Source: Myxococcales bacterium
Lineage (GTDB): Bacteria > Myxococcota_A > Polyangia > Polyangiales > Houyiibacteriaceae
Direction: 5' to 3'
Assembly: GCA_029863605.1 (NCBI GenBank)
Contig: JAOTVB010000009.1
Location: 1-64,000, forward strand
Length of the DNA: 64,000 bases
The position numbers were made by a program, and so were the translations under genes. This document shows, one piece after another, positions 32,015-43,206 of the stretch. The notes beneath the pieces were generated by a model that was not told the origin of the DNA, did no database searches, and worked only from the letters and a program-made list of their open reading frames with translations. Position 1 is the stretch's first letter. The number at the start of each line of letters is the position of its first letter.

Positions 32015-35000
32015 CGCAGGCTCCGATGTCGAAATAACGGCTCGTAGACACTCGAGCTCGTGGGCCCGAACCTCTCCGCCCATCTCTCGTTCGCAAAAGG
32101 ACCTGCCTTGCCCCAAGCAAAGCGCGCGTATCGATCCCACGTTTGCTCTCGCTGTTTCTTCTTGGCTTTCTCGAGCGCCTGCCCAGCTTTGTCGTGGATC
32201 ATGTGATCGGCGAACACCCAGGATGGCTGGCCTAGGAGCGGCACCGGGTTGGCCTGCGAGGCCTCGTATAGCTTCACCAGGTGCTCGAGAAGCGTTCGCG
32301 CGTCATCGACGGGCGCAAAGCACACGACGTCTGCTCGGCGATCGGTCGCGCGTAAGACGAGCTCGGTCGTTCTTGGAAGGTCAGGCTCATCGGAAGCCTG
32401 CATCAAAAGATGCTCGAGCCAGGTCGTCAGCTCGGTCTTGGTTCTCACCTTACTGAATCGAAGCTTCACCCGGCGATCGGTGTACAGACCGTCGAGACGC
32501 CCTTCCACGGTGATGCCATCCAGGTCGACGGTGACAGCTCGGGTCCGTTCTTCAGCGGGCCGAGCGCTCGTTTCACGCCCTTCGAGGAGCGCTTCGACCT
32601 CGCGGGCCAGCTGGTTTCGGCCGATTTCACCCCAGCTGCCTTCGGGAAACTCGGGCGCGGCTCGGAGAAACCCGCGGAGCTCCTCACCGATCAACGAGCG
32701 TTCGAGAGCGTCGTTCCCGACGCGAAAGGCATCCAGGTTCCCGAGCTCGGTCAGCGCCCTCGTGGGCTCGTACAAGGTCGACTCGTCGAATCGCGTTCCG
32801 AGCCTCCTCTGGATGAACTCGCGTGCCGGGTGCCAGATCCACTTCGCGAGCTCTGCGATCGAAACGCGGTTTTCGCGCGTCTTCAGTTCCGCGCGCAGCT
32901 CTACGGGGCGTGGCTCGCTCGGGGGTTGCGCCATGGTGCGAGCGATCCGAAGGTGACGCTCCGAGAAGCTCGACAGGAAGTTCCCTTCCGTGAAATACGC
33001 TTGGTCGAACGCATGGAGCGGGTGCTCGATGGGAGCGAGGACCGATTCCGAACCCCCGCGGTGGTAGTAACGGTTCAACGTGTCTTCGAGCTCGCATACG
33101 ACCGTGGAGGGGGTTGCGGCGCTTCGGGCGCTCGTCACGGGGGCGCTGTAGGTAATGGCGAGTCGATCGCGCGCGCAAAGAATGGCCTGCAGAAACGAGT
33201 GCCGGTCGTCATGGCGCTTACTGCGATCCCCGAGCCGGGGCTTGTCGCGAGTGAGGTCGAAGCTTGGCCTGTCGTCTGCGCGCGGGAAAGACTCTCCGCT
33301 CATGCCGATCAGGCAAACCATGCGGAACGGAATCGAGCGAAGCGGAACCAGCTCGCTCAGGGTCACCCCGCGCCGCAGAAACCCGGCCGGGGGCGTCCCT
33401 CTCAGCACGACTCCCGCGAGCTCGCGACGGATCGTTCGAAGCGGGATGGCACCGCCGTACCCGCTTGCGTCGGCGAGCTGACGAAGGTCTTCGAGCGAGG
33501 AACGAAGCACGCGCACGGCTCCGCTGTCATCGTCTTCCTCAGCAAAGAGCGAGCTCGATAACTGACCGAGGAGATCTACCCAAATGGACACCTTGGCGGG
33601 CCTATGCATGCGCTCGCGGAAGTCGAACAACACGTTGCAGAGCCGCGATAGCCGCGCCAGCAACTCGACATCTTCGAGACTCAGCTCACCGCGCGGCAAC
33701 AGGCCGTTGAAGACTTCCGCGTTGTTTGGCATCGATGCGAACCCCAGAAAAAGCCGCCCGAAACCGGCACGCCAGGTATGCAGTGACTCGGGGGGGAAGC
33801 CGAGCTCCTCGCGATGCTTGGCGTCGATGCCCCATCGAATCCCCGCGGCTTGAAGCAAATCTGTGAGCCGAGCCCGCTCGTTGGATGAGAACCGAAAATC
33901 CTCTCGCCACGACTGCGCGTCCATCAAGCGTACGACATCGAGAACCGAGAACCGCGATTCGAGCACTTCGAGCACCGAGAGAAAGTCGTCGTAGAAGCCA
34001 GCGTCGTCGCGTGTTTTTCGGTCGTGCACCTCGTAGGGGATGCGTGTGACGTCGGTCTGTCCAAACACGGCGCGGAACGCTGGGGCGTAGGCGTCGAGGT
34101 CTCGGGCCATCACGACGATGTCTTCGGGTCGGAGGGTAGGATCGTCTTCGAGGGCCCCGCAGATGATGTCGTGCAGGACGAGAACCTCGCGCATCGGGCT
34201 CGCGCACGCATGAACCGCGATCGAGTCGTCGGATGCCGTGATCGAAGTCTTGTCGGCGCTCTCAGGAGGACCTCGAAACTCGAGAATGTCCGCCTGGAGA
34301 GAACCGAGCAGGGTCGCACGGCTCGGCAAGGTGAACAGGTCTTCGTCGCGGCGCACGTTCGAATCGGCCTCGAGCAATAATTCTTGAAAGTCGCGGGCGA
34401 GGCTTCCGAGAGACATCAGCAAGGGATGCCCGTCTCTCGCCAAAGGGTCGATCGCGAGGGACAGCTGGCCCGCTTTGTCGACGTTCGACAAGTACTCGGT
34501 CGTTGGCGTCAAAAGGTAGAGGTGGGTCCGAATCGATCGGGACAGCGCTGCGAAAAAATCGAGAAAAAGCGGAGGTAGAGTCTCGAGTGAAAATAGGTGT
34601 AGGCGCTTGAACCGGATCTCGAGCGCCTCGTCGCCGCTACGAAGTGTTGCGCCTGCACGCTTGATTCGCGATGCGAGATCGTGTGGCCCGAGTCGATTCG
34701 CGATGCGCCGCCAGAGCTCAGCCTGCCACTGGGACTGCGAACCGGCGATCCAGCCATGGAGCATTTCCGGACGGTAAACGACATACCCGTCGAACATGAC
34801 CGAGAGGCTCGAAGACAGGCGGAGGACGCGATCCGGATCGGCTGTTTGTCCGAGATACTCGTGGAGCATGGGAGGAGCCTCCTCGTGCAGCAGCTCAGCG
34901 ATCGTCCATTTCAACCGAGCCGGATCGTAGGCCTTGGATCGTTCGGTCGGACCCAAGTCCAGATCATCGAGGACTCGTTCGATCGCAGTACGAGGAAACG

Positions 35001-35181
35001 GAAAAGATGGATTGCTCCACACCCCGAGTCGGCTGGCCAAAGCGAGGGTGAGCCAGCGCTCCATGCCGCGGCTCTGCACGACGATCGCTTCGGAATCGAA
35101 GGCACCGAGGGGCTCGTCTCTGACCAAGGACGCAAGCGCGTCCGCTAGCTGTTCGGTCCGATTGCTACGAATGAGCTCCAT
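32011..35181 (-). CDS. recC: Exodeoxyribonuclease V gamma subunit
   Basis: 1,056 residues. RecC holds RecB and RecD together and reads Chi; it is an inactive helicase/nuclease fold. Recognisable parts are the N-terminal IVVQSRGMERWLTLALA, the central LLGQLSSSLF region and VCLIGMSGESFPRAD. ATG 35181 is chosen with GAGG about nine bases upstream; a TTG at 35196 overlapping the nspC stop is possible. It follows nspC without a gap. Which Chi sequence it recognises cannot be read from here. Confidence 0.95.
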   Translation of the reverse strand: MELIRSNRTEQLADALASLVRDEPLGAFDSEAIVVQSRGMERWLTLALASRLGVWSNPSFPFPRTAIERVLDDLDLGPTERSKAYDPARLKWTIAELLHEEAPPMLHEYLGQTADPDRVLRLSSSLSVMFDGYVVYRPEMLHGWIAGSQSQWQAELWRRIANRLGPHDLASRIKRAGATLRSGDEALEIRFKRLHLFSLETLPPLFLDFFAALSRSIRTHLYLLTPTTEYLSNVDKAGQLSLAIDPLARDGHPLLMSLGSLARDFQELLLEADSNVRRDEDLFTLPSRATLLGSLQADILEFRGPPESADKTSITASDDSIAVHACASPMREVLVLHDIICGALEDDPTLRPEDIVVMARDLDAYAPAFRAVFGQTDVTRIPYEVHDRKTRDDAGFYDDFLSVLEVLESRFSVLDVVRLMDAQSWREDFRFSSNERARLTDLLQAAGIRWGIDAKHREELGFPPESLHTWRAGFGRLFLGFASMPNNAEVFNGLLPRGELSLEDVELLARLSRLCNVLFDFRERMHRPAKVSIWVDLLGQLSSSLFAEEDDDSGAVRVLRSSLEDLRQLADASGYGGAIPLRTIRRELAGVVLRGTPPAGFLRRGVTLSELVPLRSIPFRMVCLIGMSGESFPRADDRPSFDLTRDKPRLGDRSKRHDDRHSFLQAILCARDRLAITYSAPVTSARSAATPSTVVCELEDTLNRYYHRGGSESVLAPIEHPLHAFDQAYFTEGNFLSSFSERHLRIARTMAQPPSEPRPVELRAELKTRENRVSIAELAKWIWHPAREFIQRRLGTRFDESTLYEPTRALTELGNLDAFRVGNDALERSLIGEELRGFLRAAPEFPEGSWGEIGRNQLAREVEALLEGRETSARPAEERTRAVTVDLDGITVEGRLDGLYTDRRVKLRFSKVRTKTELTTWLEHLLMQASDEPDLPRTTELVLRATDRRADVVCFAPVDDARTLLEHLVKLYEASQANPVPLLGQPSWVFADHMIHDKAGQALEKAKKKQREQTWDRYARFAWGKAGPFANERWAERFGPTSSSVYEPLFRHRSLR

Positions 35182-35192
35182 TCGTCCAAGCC

Positions 35193-36343
35193 TCAAGATA
35201 GGCGGTTGCGATAGTCCTCATAGCCGAATTGCCGCTGCACGCGATACGAGTTGTCGCGTCGATCGAACAACGCGATTGAAGGTAGCCTCACCCCGTTGAA
35301 GGTGGTGGTTTTCACCATCGTGTAATGCGCCATGTCTTCGAAGATCAATCGGTCTCCGATTTCGAGTGGCGAATCGAAGGAGTACTCGCCAATGACGTCA
35401 CCGGCGAGGCAAGTCAGACCACCGAGGCGGTACGTATGGGCGAGCTCGCCCGGCGCACCGGCGCCTCGAACCTGCGCGCGATACGGCATCTCGAGCACGT
35501 CTGGCATGTGCGCCGTCGCGGAGGTATCGAGGATCGCGATAGCTCCGTCGTTGTGAACGATGTCGAGGACGGAGGCGACCAACACGCCGGCGTCCGACGC
35601 GATCGCCTCTCCAGGCTCGAGAAAAACCTCGACGCGGTGGGTTCTTCGGAATGATTTCACCAAGTCGACCAACAGGCCGACGTCATAGTTGGGTTTGGTG
35701 ATGTGGTGCCCACCGCCGAAGTTGACCCAGCTCATGTCGTCGAGCCACGGGGAGAACTTGTCGTCGATGACGGCGAGTGTCCGTTGCAGCGCGTCAGCGC
35801 CGAGCTCACACAGAGTGTGAAAGTGCAATCCCTCGATGCCGGAGAGGTTTGCTTTCAGGAGCTCGCTCTTGGTCGTTCCGAGCCGAGATCCCGGGGCGCA
35901 GGGATCATAGAGCGGTACATCGACTTCGGAATGTTCTGGATTGATGCGCAACCCGAAGCTCGTCGTGGACCTGTCCGCTGAGACGACATGCCGGAAACGT
36001 TCTAACTGGGAGGGCGAGTTGAAGATGACGTGATCCGAGTCCCGAACCACTTCGCGAAAAGATTCTTCGTCGAACGCCGGGCAATAGGTATGGACCTGTT
36101 TTCCGAACTCTTCGCGACCCAAACGCGCTTCGTCAGCGCCGCTGGCAGAGACTCCGATCAGATATTTCCCGATGAGTGGAAACGTCGACCAGGCCGCGAA
36201 GCCCTTGAGGGCAAGGAGGATTCCACACCCTGCCGCCTCTTGCACGTGGCCGAGCAGCTCGAGGTTCATTTCGAGCGCAGCAACGTCAATGATGAACGCA
36301 GGTGTTTTCACTCGACTGAGATCGAGCTCGTCGCATGCAACCA

Positions 36344-36344
<1 letters not shown>
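35193..36344 (-). CDS. nspC: Carboxynorspermidine/carboxyspermidine decarboxylase
   Basis: 383-residue PLP enzyme of the alanine-racemase/ornithine-decarboxylase fold that removes CO2 from carboxyspermidine or carboxynorspermidine, giving spermidine or norspermidine. PLP Lys47 in LALKGFA, GLHFHTLCE, NFGGGHHIT and EPGEA are typical NspC features. The start is GTG 36344, sharing a base with the upstream stop (TAGTG). Directly after the dehydrogenase and directly before recC. Confidence 0.95.
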
Positions 36345-37531
<1,187 letters not shown>

Positions 37532-37681
37532 CGAACCCTCCGCGAGCGCGGTATACGATGTCCGCGAGCCCCGGGCGAGGCGTGACTTTTCAGTCGCGTT
37601 TCGGAGCTTCAACTCGCGTGACATTCATCTGGGCATGTGTTTACCTGGCCTTCGCCAACCAAGAAGGGCAGCGCCTGTCTG

Positions 37682-40600
37682 ATGCAAAGAGCGATTGTGG
37701 GGTTAGACGTCGGCTCGACCACCGTAAAGGCAGTCGTCGTCCATCCCGAGACGAAAGAGATCCTCTGGGACGACTACCAGCGGCACCACACGAAGCAGGC
37801 AGAGTGCGTTCTCGACTTCATGGTGCGCATCGGCGACGTGCTGAAAGAGCTCGGTTGTAACGACACTCGCGTGTTCGTGACCGGGTCGGGAGCGGCACCC
37901 TTGGAAGAGCCGCTCGGTGCGAAATTCGTGCAGGAGGTCAACTCGGTGACCTTGGCGGTCGAAACGCTCCATCCGGATGCCGGGTCGGTCGTCGAGCTCG
38001 GCGGTCAGGACGCGAAGATCATCATCTTCAAGGAGAACGTACAAACCGGTGACAAGTCCGCGATCGCCTCGATGAACGACAAGTGCGCCTCGGGGACGGG
38101 CGCCACGATCGACAAATGCATGATCAAGGTGGGCATGCCCTCCGAGGAGACGCTCGGCCTGCACTTCAACGATCAAAGCCTTCACCACGTCGCTGCAAAG
38201 TGTGGCGTCTTCGCCGAAACAGACATCGTCAATTTAGTCAAAACGGGCATCCCGTCCGACGAGATCATGTGCTCGCTCGCCGACGCGATCGTCATGCAAA
38301 ACCTTTCGGTGCTCACGCGCGGCAATACGCTTCGGCACAAGGTGCTACTGCTCGGCGGTCCGAACACGTTTCTTCCGTTCCTTCAAGAGTGCTGGCGAAA
38401 ACGCATCCCGGAGACGTGGGACGAGCGCGGGTACGACTACCCGAAAGATGTCCCCATCGAAGAGCTCATTCCCGTGCCCGACAATGCCGCGTTGTATGCT
38501 GCATACGGCGCGGTCATGTACGGGATGCACGAGCCGTCAGACGTCGGTGTCTACAACGGCCTCGGCGGGCTCGAGCGATACATCAACGAAGGCCGCAAGG
38601 AGCGCCTCGGCGAAAGCGCGGGTCCGCCGCTTTCGAGCGGCCAGGCCGAGCTCGACAGATTCCTCGAAGCGTATCGGATCCCCCAATTCGCAGAGCCCGA
38701 GCTGCCTGCTGGGGGCACCGTGAAAGCCGTGATCGGCCTCGATGGGGGCAGCACCTCGTCCAAGGCCGTGCTGTTGGGCGAGGACGGCGAAGTCTTGATG
38801 AAGTCGTATGCGCTTTCGAAGGGCAATCCCATCCAAGACGCCAAAGAGCTCCTCGAGGACCTGCGCACCCGCGTTCGTGCCCGGGGAGCCGAGCTCGACA
38901 TTCTCGGCTTCGGAGCGACGGGCTATGCGGCCGATGTGCTCGAAGAGTGCGTGTGTGCGGACGTCAACGTCGTCGAAACCGTCGCCCACATGATGAGTGC
39001 GACACATTACTTTGGTGACATCGACGTCATCTGCGACATCGGTGGCCAAGACATCAAAGTCCTCTTCATGGAAAACGGGGACATCAAGACCTTCAAGCTG
39101 TCGAACCAGTGCTCGGCAGGCAACGGGATGTTGCTTCAGGCGATGGCCGACCAGTTTGGCCTTCCCGTTCAGGAGTACGCCGAGAACGCCTTCCAAGCGG
39201 AGCTCGCGCCCAAGTTCAGTTACGGTTGTGCGGTCTTCCTCGACACCGATCGCGTCAACTTTCAAAAGGAGGGGTTCGGCAAAGAAGAGCTCCTGGCGGG
39301 ACTCGCGCAAGTGCTTCCGAAGAACGTTTGGCAGTACGTCGTCGGAGTGCCGCGCATGGCGGCGCTCGGGCGAAAGTTCGTCCTCCAGGGCGGTACGCAA
39401 TACAACTTGGCGGCCGTCAAGGCGCAGGTCGACTACATCAACGAACGAGTGCCCAACGCGGAGGTGTTCGTCCATCCGCATAGCGGTGAGGCAGGCGCGA
39501 TCGGGGCGGCGATGGAGACATTGCGCGTCGTGAAGCGACGGGGGCACTCCACTTTCATCGGTCTGGATGCCGCGATCGACCTCAAATACGAGACGAAGAA
39601 CGACGAGACCACGACCTGCCATTTCTGTGCCAACGAATGCTCACGCACCTTCATCGACGCGTTCCGCCCCGACGGGACGACCAGTCGCTACATAAGCGGC
39701 TTCTCCTGTGAGAAGGGCATGGTCGAATCGAAAGATGCGATGGAAGACCTCGTCAAAGAGCGTCGAAAGATCTTGAAAGAGTTTCCGAACCTCGTGACCT
39801 ATGAGGGGCTCAAGGCGTTCAAGCGAATTTCTGGCGTTCAATCACTGCCCGAAGCCGGAACGGAGATCGACGACGTCAAGGTCGATCGCAAGTTTTTCGG
39901 ATCGATCGAACGAACGAAATACCGGCGCGGCTTCCGGCGGTCATCCGAGGCGGCTGCAGAGAAGCGGGCGAGTTGGCGTGTCGGCATTCCGCGCGTCTTG
40001 AATATGTACTCGACCGCACCCTTCTTCCGAACGTACCTCGAGGTGCTTGGCGTCCGGCCGAAGAACATCGTCTTCAGCGACCCGAGCTCCGAGGAGATGT
40101 TTGCTGAAGGCGGCAAGTACGGCTCGGTCGACCCTTGCTATCCGTCGAAGGTTGCGCAGGCGCACTTCCACCAGCTGTTCTTCCACAAGCACGCGAAGAC
40201 TCCGCTCGACGCGATTTTCTTCCCGATCTTGACCCACGTTCCCTCGTTCGTGACCGATGCCGTCGACTACGCGAGCTGCCCGATAGTGGCCGGCACGCCC
40301 GATGTCATGAAAGCCGCCTTCACAAAGGAGCAAGACTACTTCGAGACCCGTGGGATCACCTACATGGCGCCGGCGTTCAGCTTCGCCGAGCCGACACTCC
40401 TGCAACGCAGCATGTTCGAGGCGTTCCGCGACGCCCTCGAAATAACCGAAGACGAGAGCGACTTCGCGGTCACCGAGGGGCTCGCGGCGCTCGAGCGGTT
40501 CGACGAGGATGTGCAAGCAAAGGGCAAGGCCATCCTAGACCAGGTCGAATACGACAACAAGATCGCGATCCTGGTCGTCGGTCGGCAGTACCACCTCGAT

Positions 40601-41275
40601 CCTGGCCTTCACCACAACATCCCCGACGAGTTTCAAGTGCTGGGTTATCCAATCCTGAGTATCCGCTCGATCCCGAAAGATCCGGAATGGCTCGGTCGAT
40701 TCTACGAAGATGGTGAAGACGCACTCAGCATCAACGACGTTTGGCCCGAAAACTACTCTGCTGCTTCGGCGCAAAAGGTCTGGGCCGTGAAGTTTGCCGC
40801 GCGTCATCCCAACGTTGCCATCCTCGACCTGAGCAGCTTCAAGTGCGGGCACGACGCTCCGACGTACGGGATCATCGACAGCATCGTCTCGAGCAGTGGC
40901 GTGCCGGCGGCTTCCCTTCACGACATCGACGCCAACAAACCTGGCGGGTCGATCAAGATCCGCGTCAAGACATATGCTCACTCGCTCCGGCTCCGTGAAG
41001 AGCACCTCGAGGACGTCGCGGCACGTAAGGCCGAGCTCGAGCGCCGCATCGATGAAAAGCGTCTGGAGCTTCTCCGCATGAAGCAGGCGCAGTTGTCAGA
41101 GCACCGTCGCGCGGACCTGCAGCTCGAGCGGCAGATCAAGGAGCTCGCGCAGAAAGTAATGAATTATCGCGTCGAGGCTGCGAAGTCCGCAGAGGACGAG
41201 GTCGTAGCAGAGATGTCGGAGAGTTTGATTCGTCTCGGTAAGAAAACCAAGGACGGCAATATCGTCCGAGTCTAA
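37682..41275 (+). CDS. Double-domain 2-hydroxyacyl-CoA dehydratase activase with DUF2229
   Basis: 1,197 residues. Activases of this BadF/HgdC family use ATP to push an electron onto a radical dehydratase or reductase. Two ASKHA ATPase domains are in tandem. The first has VGLDVGSTTVKAV, VELGGQDAKII and the cluster cysteines in NDKCASGTG and AAKCGVFAE. The second has GLDGGSTSSKAV, CDIGGQDIKVLF, NQCSAGNG and YGCAVFLDTD. A CxxCxxxC motif follows (TTCHFCANEC), then a DUF2229-like region (RVGIPRVLNMYSTAPFFRTYLEVLG). A charged coiled coil lies near the C-terminus (about 1110-1165). ATG 37682 removes an unsupported upstream extension. The partner gene starts 11 bases after the stop. Confidence 0.93.
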   Translation: MQRAIVGLDVGSTTVKAVVVHPETKEILWDDYQRHHTKQAECVLDFMVRIGDVLKELGCNDTRVFVTGSGAAPLEEPLGAKFVQEVNSVTLAVETLHPDAGSVVELGGQDAKIIIFKENVQTGDKSAIASMNDKCASGTGATIDKCMIKVGMPSEETLGLHFNDQSLHHVAAKCGVFAETDIVNLVKTGIPSDEIMCSLADAIVMQNLSVLTRGNTLRHKVLLLGGPNTFLPFLQECWRKRIPETWDERGYDYPKDVPIEELIPVPDNAALYAAYGAVMYGMHEPSDVGVYNGLGGLERYINEGRKERLGESAGPPLSSGQAELDRFLEAYRIPQFAEPELPAGGTVKAVIGLDGGSTSSKAVLLGEDGEVLMKSYALSKGNPIQDAKELLEDLRTRVRARGAELDILGFGATGYAADVLEECVCADVNVVETVAHMMSATHYFGDIDVICDIGGQDIKVLFMENGDIKTFKLSNQCSAGNGMLLQAMADQFGLPVQEYAENAFQAELAPKFSYGCAVFLDTDRVNFQKEGFGKEELLAGLAQVLPKNVWQYVVGVPRMAALGRKFVLQGGTQYNLAAVKAQVDYINERVPNAEVFVHPHSGEAGAIGAAMETLRVVKRRGHSTFIGLDAAIDLKYETKNDETTTCHFCANECSRTFIDAFRPDGTTSRYISGFSCEKGMVESKDAMEDLVKERRKILKEFPNLVTYEGLKAFKRISGVQSLPEAGTEIDDVKVDRKFFGSIERTKYRRGFRRSSEAAAEKRASWRVGIPRVLNMYSTAPFFRTYLEVLGVRPKNIVFSDPSSEEMFAEGGKYGSVDPCYPSKVAQAHFHQLFFHKHAKTPLDAIFFPILTHVPSFVTDAVDYASCPIVAGTPDVMKAAFTKEQDYFETRGITYMAPAFSFAEPTLLQRSMFEAFRDALEITEDESDFAVTEGLAALERFDEDVQAKGKAILDQVEYDNKIAILVVGRQYHLDPGLHHNIPDEFQVLGYPILSIRSIPKDPEWLGRFYEDGEDALSINDVWPENYSAASAQKVWAVKFAARHPNVAILDLSSFKCGHDAPTYGIIDSIVSSSGVPAASLHDIDANKPGGSIKIRVKTYAHSLRLREEHLEDVAARKAELERRIDEKRLELLRMKQAQLSEHRRADLQLERQIKELAQKVMNYRVEAAKSAEDEVVAEMSESLIRLGKKTKDGNIVRV

Positions 41276-41286
41276 GGGGCTGAACA

Positions 41287-43182
41287 ATGGCTGATGGATT
41301 TGAAATCGACATTGAGAAAGAGCTAGCGGAGTTCGAGGCGAAAGAACGCGCAAAGCTGGGGCTCGAGGACAACCGCCAGCAGTGGACCGACTCCATGATC
41401 GATCCGTTTTTCTCGGCGGCCGAGCGTCCACGAACGACGATCCTCAATGGAGGGCTCACGATGGCCCACGACGAGTTCGTGGCTTCCGCCTTGAAGGGGA
41501 TTGGCTACAACACGCGAGCCATGGAATGCGCCGATACCGCCTCGCTTCGATACGGTAAGGAGTTCGGCAACAAGGCGCAGTGCAACCCGACATACTTCAC
41601 GGTGGGCAACCTCGTGAAGGAGCTCTCCCGATTGAGAGACGAAGAAGGGATGACCCCTCAGGAGATCATCGACGGTTACGTCTTCCTGACCGCCGGCGCC
41701 TGCGGTCCCTGTCGGTTCGGCATGTATGTCACCGAGTACCGAAAGGCTCTGCGTGATGCGGGCTTCGATGGCTTCCGAGTGGTTCTGTTCCAGCAACAGT
41801 CCGGCTTCAAGCAGGCGACCGGCGAGGAGATCGGCTTGGTCCTGAACCCTCAGTTCTTCATGGCGCTGGCCCGTGGGCTCTTCGCCGGCGACGTGCTGAA
41901 CGTTCTCAGCTACCGGATCCGACCCTACGAGGTCGAGGAAGGCGCGGCGGATCGAGCGATCGCCGCTGTGAAGAAGGAGGTCTGCGAGGCACTCGAAAAC
42001 GACGGAAGCGTGTTGAAAGCTTTGTGGCGCGGCCGCAGCCATCTGGCGGCGGTCGAGGTCGATCGCCTTCGCGCCAAACCCAAGGTTGCGATCATCGGCG
42101 AGTTTTGGGCGATGACCACCGAAGGCGATGGCAACTACCACCTTCAGCGGTTCATCGAATCAGAAGGTGGCGAGAACGACATCCAAACGCTCGTCAACTG
42201 GCTCCTCTACACGCTTTGGGAGATGCGGCACGACACCGAGCGCCGCATGACACTGCGCGCCGAAGACAAGTCGTACTACGGGCTCGAAGGGTCCGATGTT
42301 GGCTACAAGATGGCCGGGGTGTGGCTCGGCGAGCTTGCGCTTCGGGCCACGTTCGCTACGTTTTGCCGTGTTGCCGGCCTCAGAGGGCACAAGCTCCCCG
42401 ACATGGACGAGATCGCCAAGGTCGGTCACAGCTTCTACAACAACGAGCTTCGTGGCGGCGAGGGTCACATGGAGGTTGCCAAGCTGGTGCTCAACGTCGC
42501 CAAGCAAAAGGCGAACATGACCCTGAGCGTGAAGCCGTTTGGCTGCATGCCGAGCTCTGGCGTCTCCGACGGCATTCAAACCGTGATCACCGAGCTTCAT
42601 CCAGACGCAATCTATTGTCCTGTCGAAACCAGTGGTGACGGTGCGGTCAACTTCTACTCTCGCGTCCAGATGTACATGTTCAAGGCCCGTGAGCGAGCTC
42701 GTAAGGAGCACCAGGAAGCGCTCGACCAACACGGCATCACCGAGCAGCAAGCCCGTGAATTCTTGCAGGGCTCTCGGTACGGGAAGACGTTCTACAAAGC
42801 GCCGCACGTCATGGCAGGCACGAGCGCCGACATCATTCACCACATCGGGCCGCTCGTCGGGAAGGGCCCCGTCGGTCGTGCGAAAGTGCACGCCGGTCGT
42901 GCCGTCGCCCGAACCAAGACCTTCTTCACGAAGGACCTTGCCGCTGCGAAGGCTACGGTCGACAAGATGGCGCCCTACGTGCCCTCCCTCGGCCGCCTGG
43001 TTTACACCGAGCTCAAAGAGAAAGTTCCCGCCCCCAAAGAGGCATGGAGACAGCTCATGAAGCGCGCAGTTCCGAAAGCCGAAGAAGGGCCGGACATCCC
43101 GGCGAGCTTCGAGTACATCAAGGCGCCGACTCGGCGCGTCGAGCCCAACTCAGAGACATTCCGGCTCGAGGTCGTAAGCTAG
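41287..43182 (+). CDS. 2-hydroxyacyl-CoA dehydratase D-component-like protein
   Basis: 631 residues, the likely electron acceptor partner of the activase encoded just upstream. It has the cysteine-bearing segments expected of the HgdB/BcrC-like superfamily: MECADTASLRYGKEF, AQCNPTYFTVGNLV, GACGPCRFGMYVTEYRKAL and FGCMPSSGVSDG. GACGPC and the nearby Cys could hold an iron-sulfur cluster. The C-terminus (from about 520) is a basic helical tail of unknown role. The substrate is not known; in many bacteria this activase/partner set occurs outside amino-acid fermentation clusters. The spacing to the activase shows one operon. Confidence 0.87.
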   Translation: MADGFEIDIEKELAEFEAKERAKLGLEDNRQQWTDSMIDPFFSAAERPRTTILNGGLTMAHDEFVASALKGIGYNTRAMECADTASLRYGKEFGNKAQCNPTYFTVGNLVKELSRLRDEEGMTPQEIIDGYVFLTAGACGPCRFGMYVTEYRKALRDAGFDGFRVVLFQQQSGFKQATGEEIGLVLNPQFFMALARGLFAGDVLNVLSYRIRPYEVEEGAADRAIAAVKKEVCEALENDGSVLKALWRGRSHLAAVEVDRLRAKPKVAIIGEFWAMTTEGDGNYHLQRFIESEGGENDIQTLVNWLLYTLWEMRHDTERRMTLRAEDKSYYGLEGSDVGYKMAGVWLGELALRATFATFCRVAGLRGHKLPDMDEIAKVGHSFYNNELRGGEGHMEVAKLVLNVAKQKANMTLSVKPFGCMPSSGVSDGIQTVITELHPDAIYCPVETSGDGAVNFYSRVQMYMFKARERARKEHQEALDQHGITEQQAREFLQGSRYGKTFYKAPHVMAGTSADIIHHIGPLVGKGPVGRAKVHAGRAVARTKTFFTKDLAAAKATVDKMAPYVPSLGRLVYTELKEKVPAPKEAWRQLMKRAVPKAEEGPDIPASFEYIKAPTRRVEPNSETFRLEVVS

Positions 43183-43206
43183 AAAAGGCGACCGTCCCCT
43201 TTTTAG
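43181..43206 (+). terminator. Motif copy, terminator after the dehydratase-like gene
   Basis: AAAAGG (43183-43188) pairs with CCTTTT (43198-43203), followed by the end of a five-T run. It sits directly after the stop codon and just before the convergent peroxidase stop. Member of the dispersed motif family. Confidence 0.6.

Noticed and set aside
26865-35181. recC-recB-recD as part of a phage-defence island
   Set aside because: RecBCD is a housekeeping nuclease; there are no restriction, CRISPR, retron or other defence genes around it.
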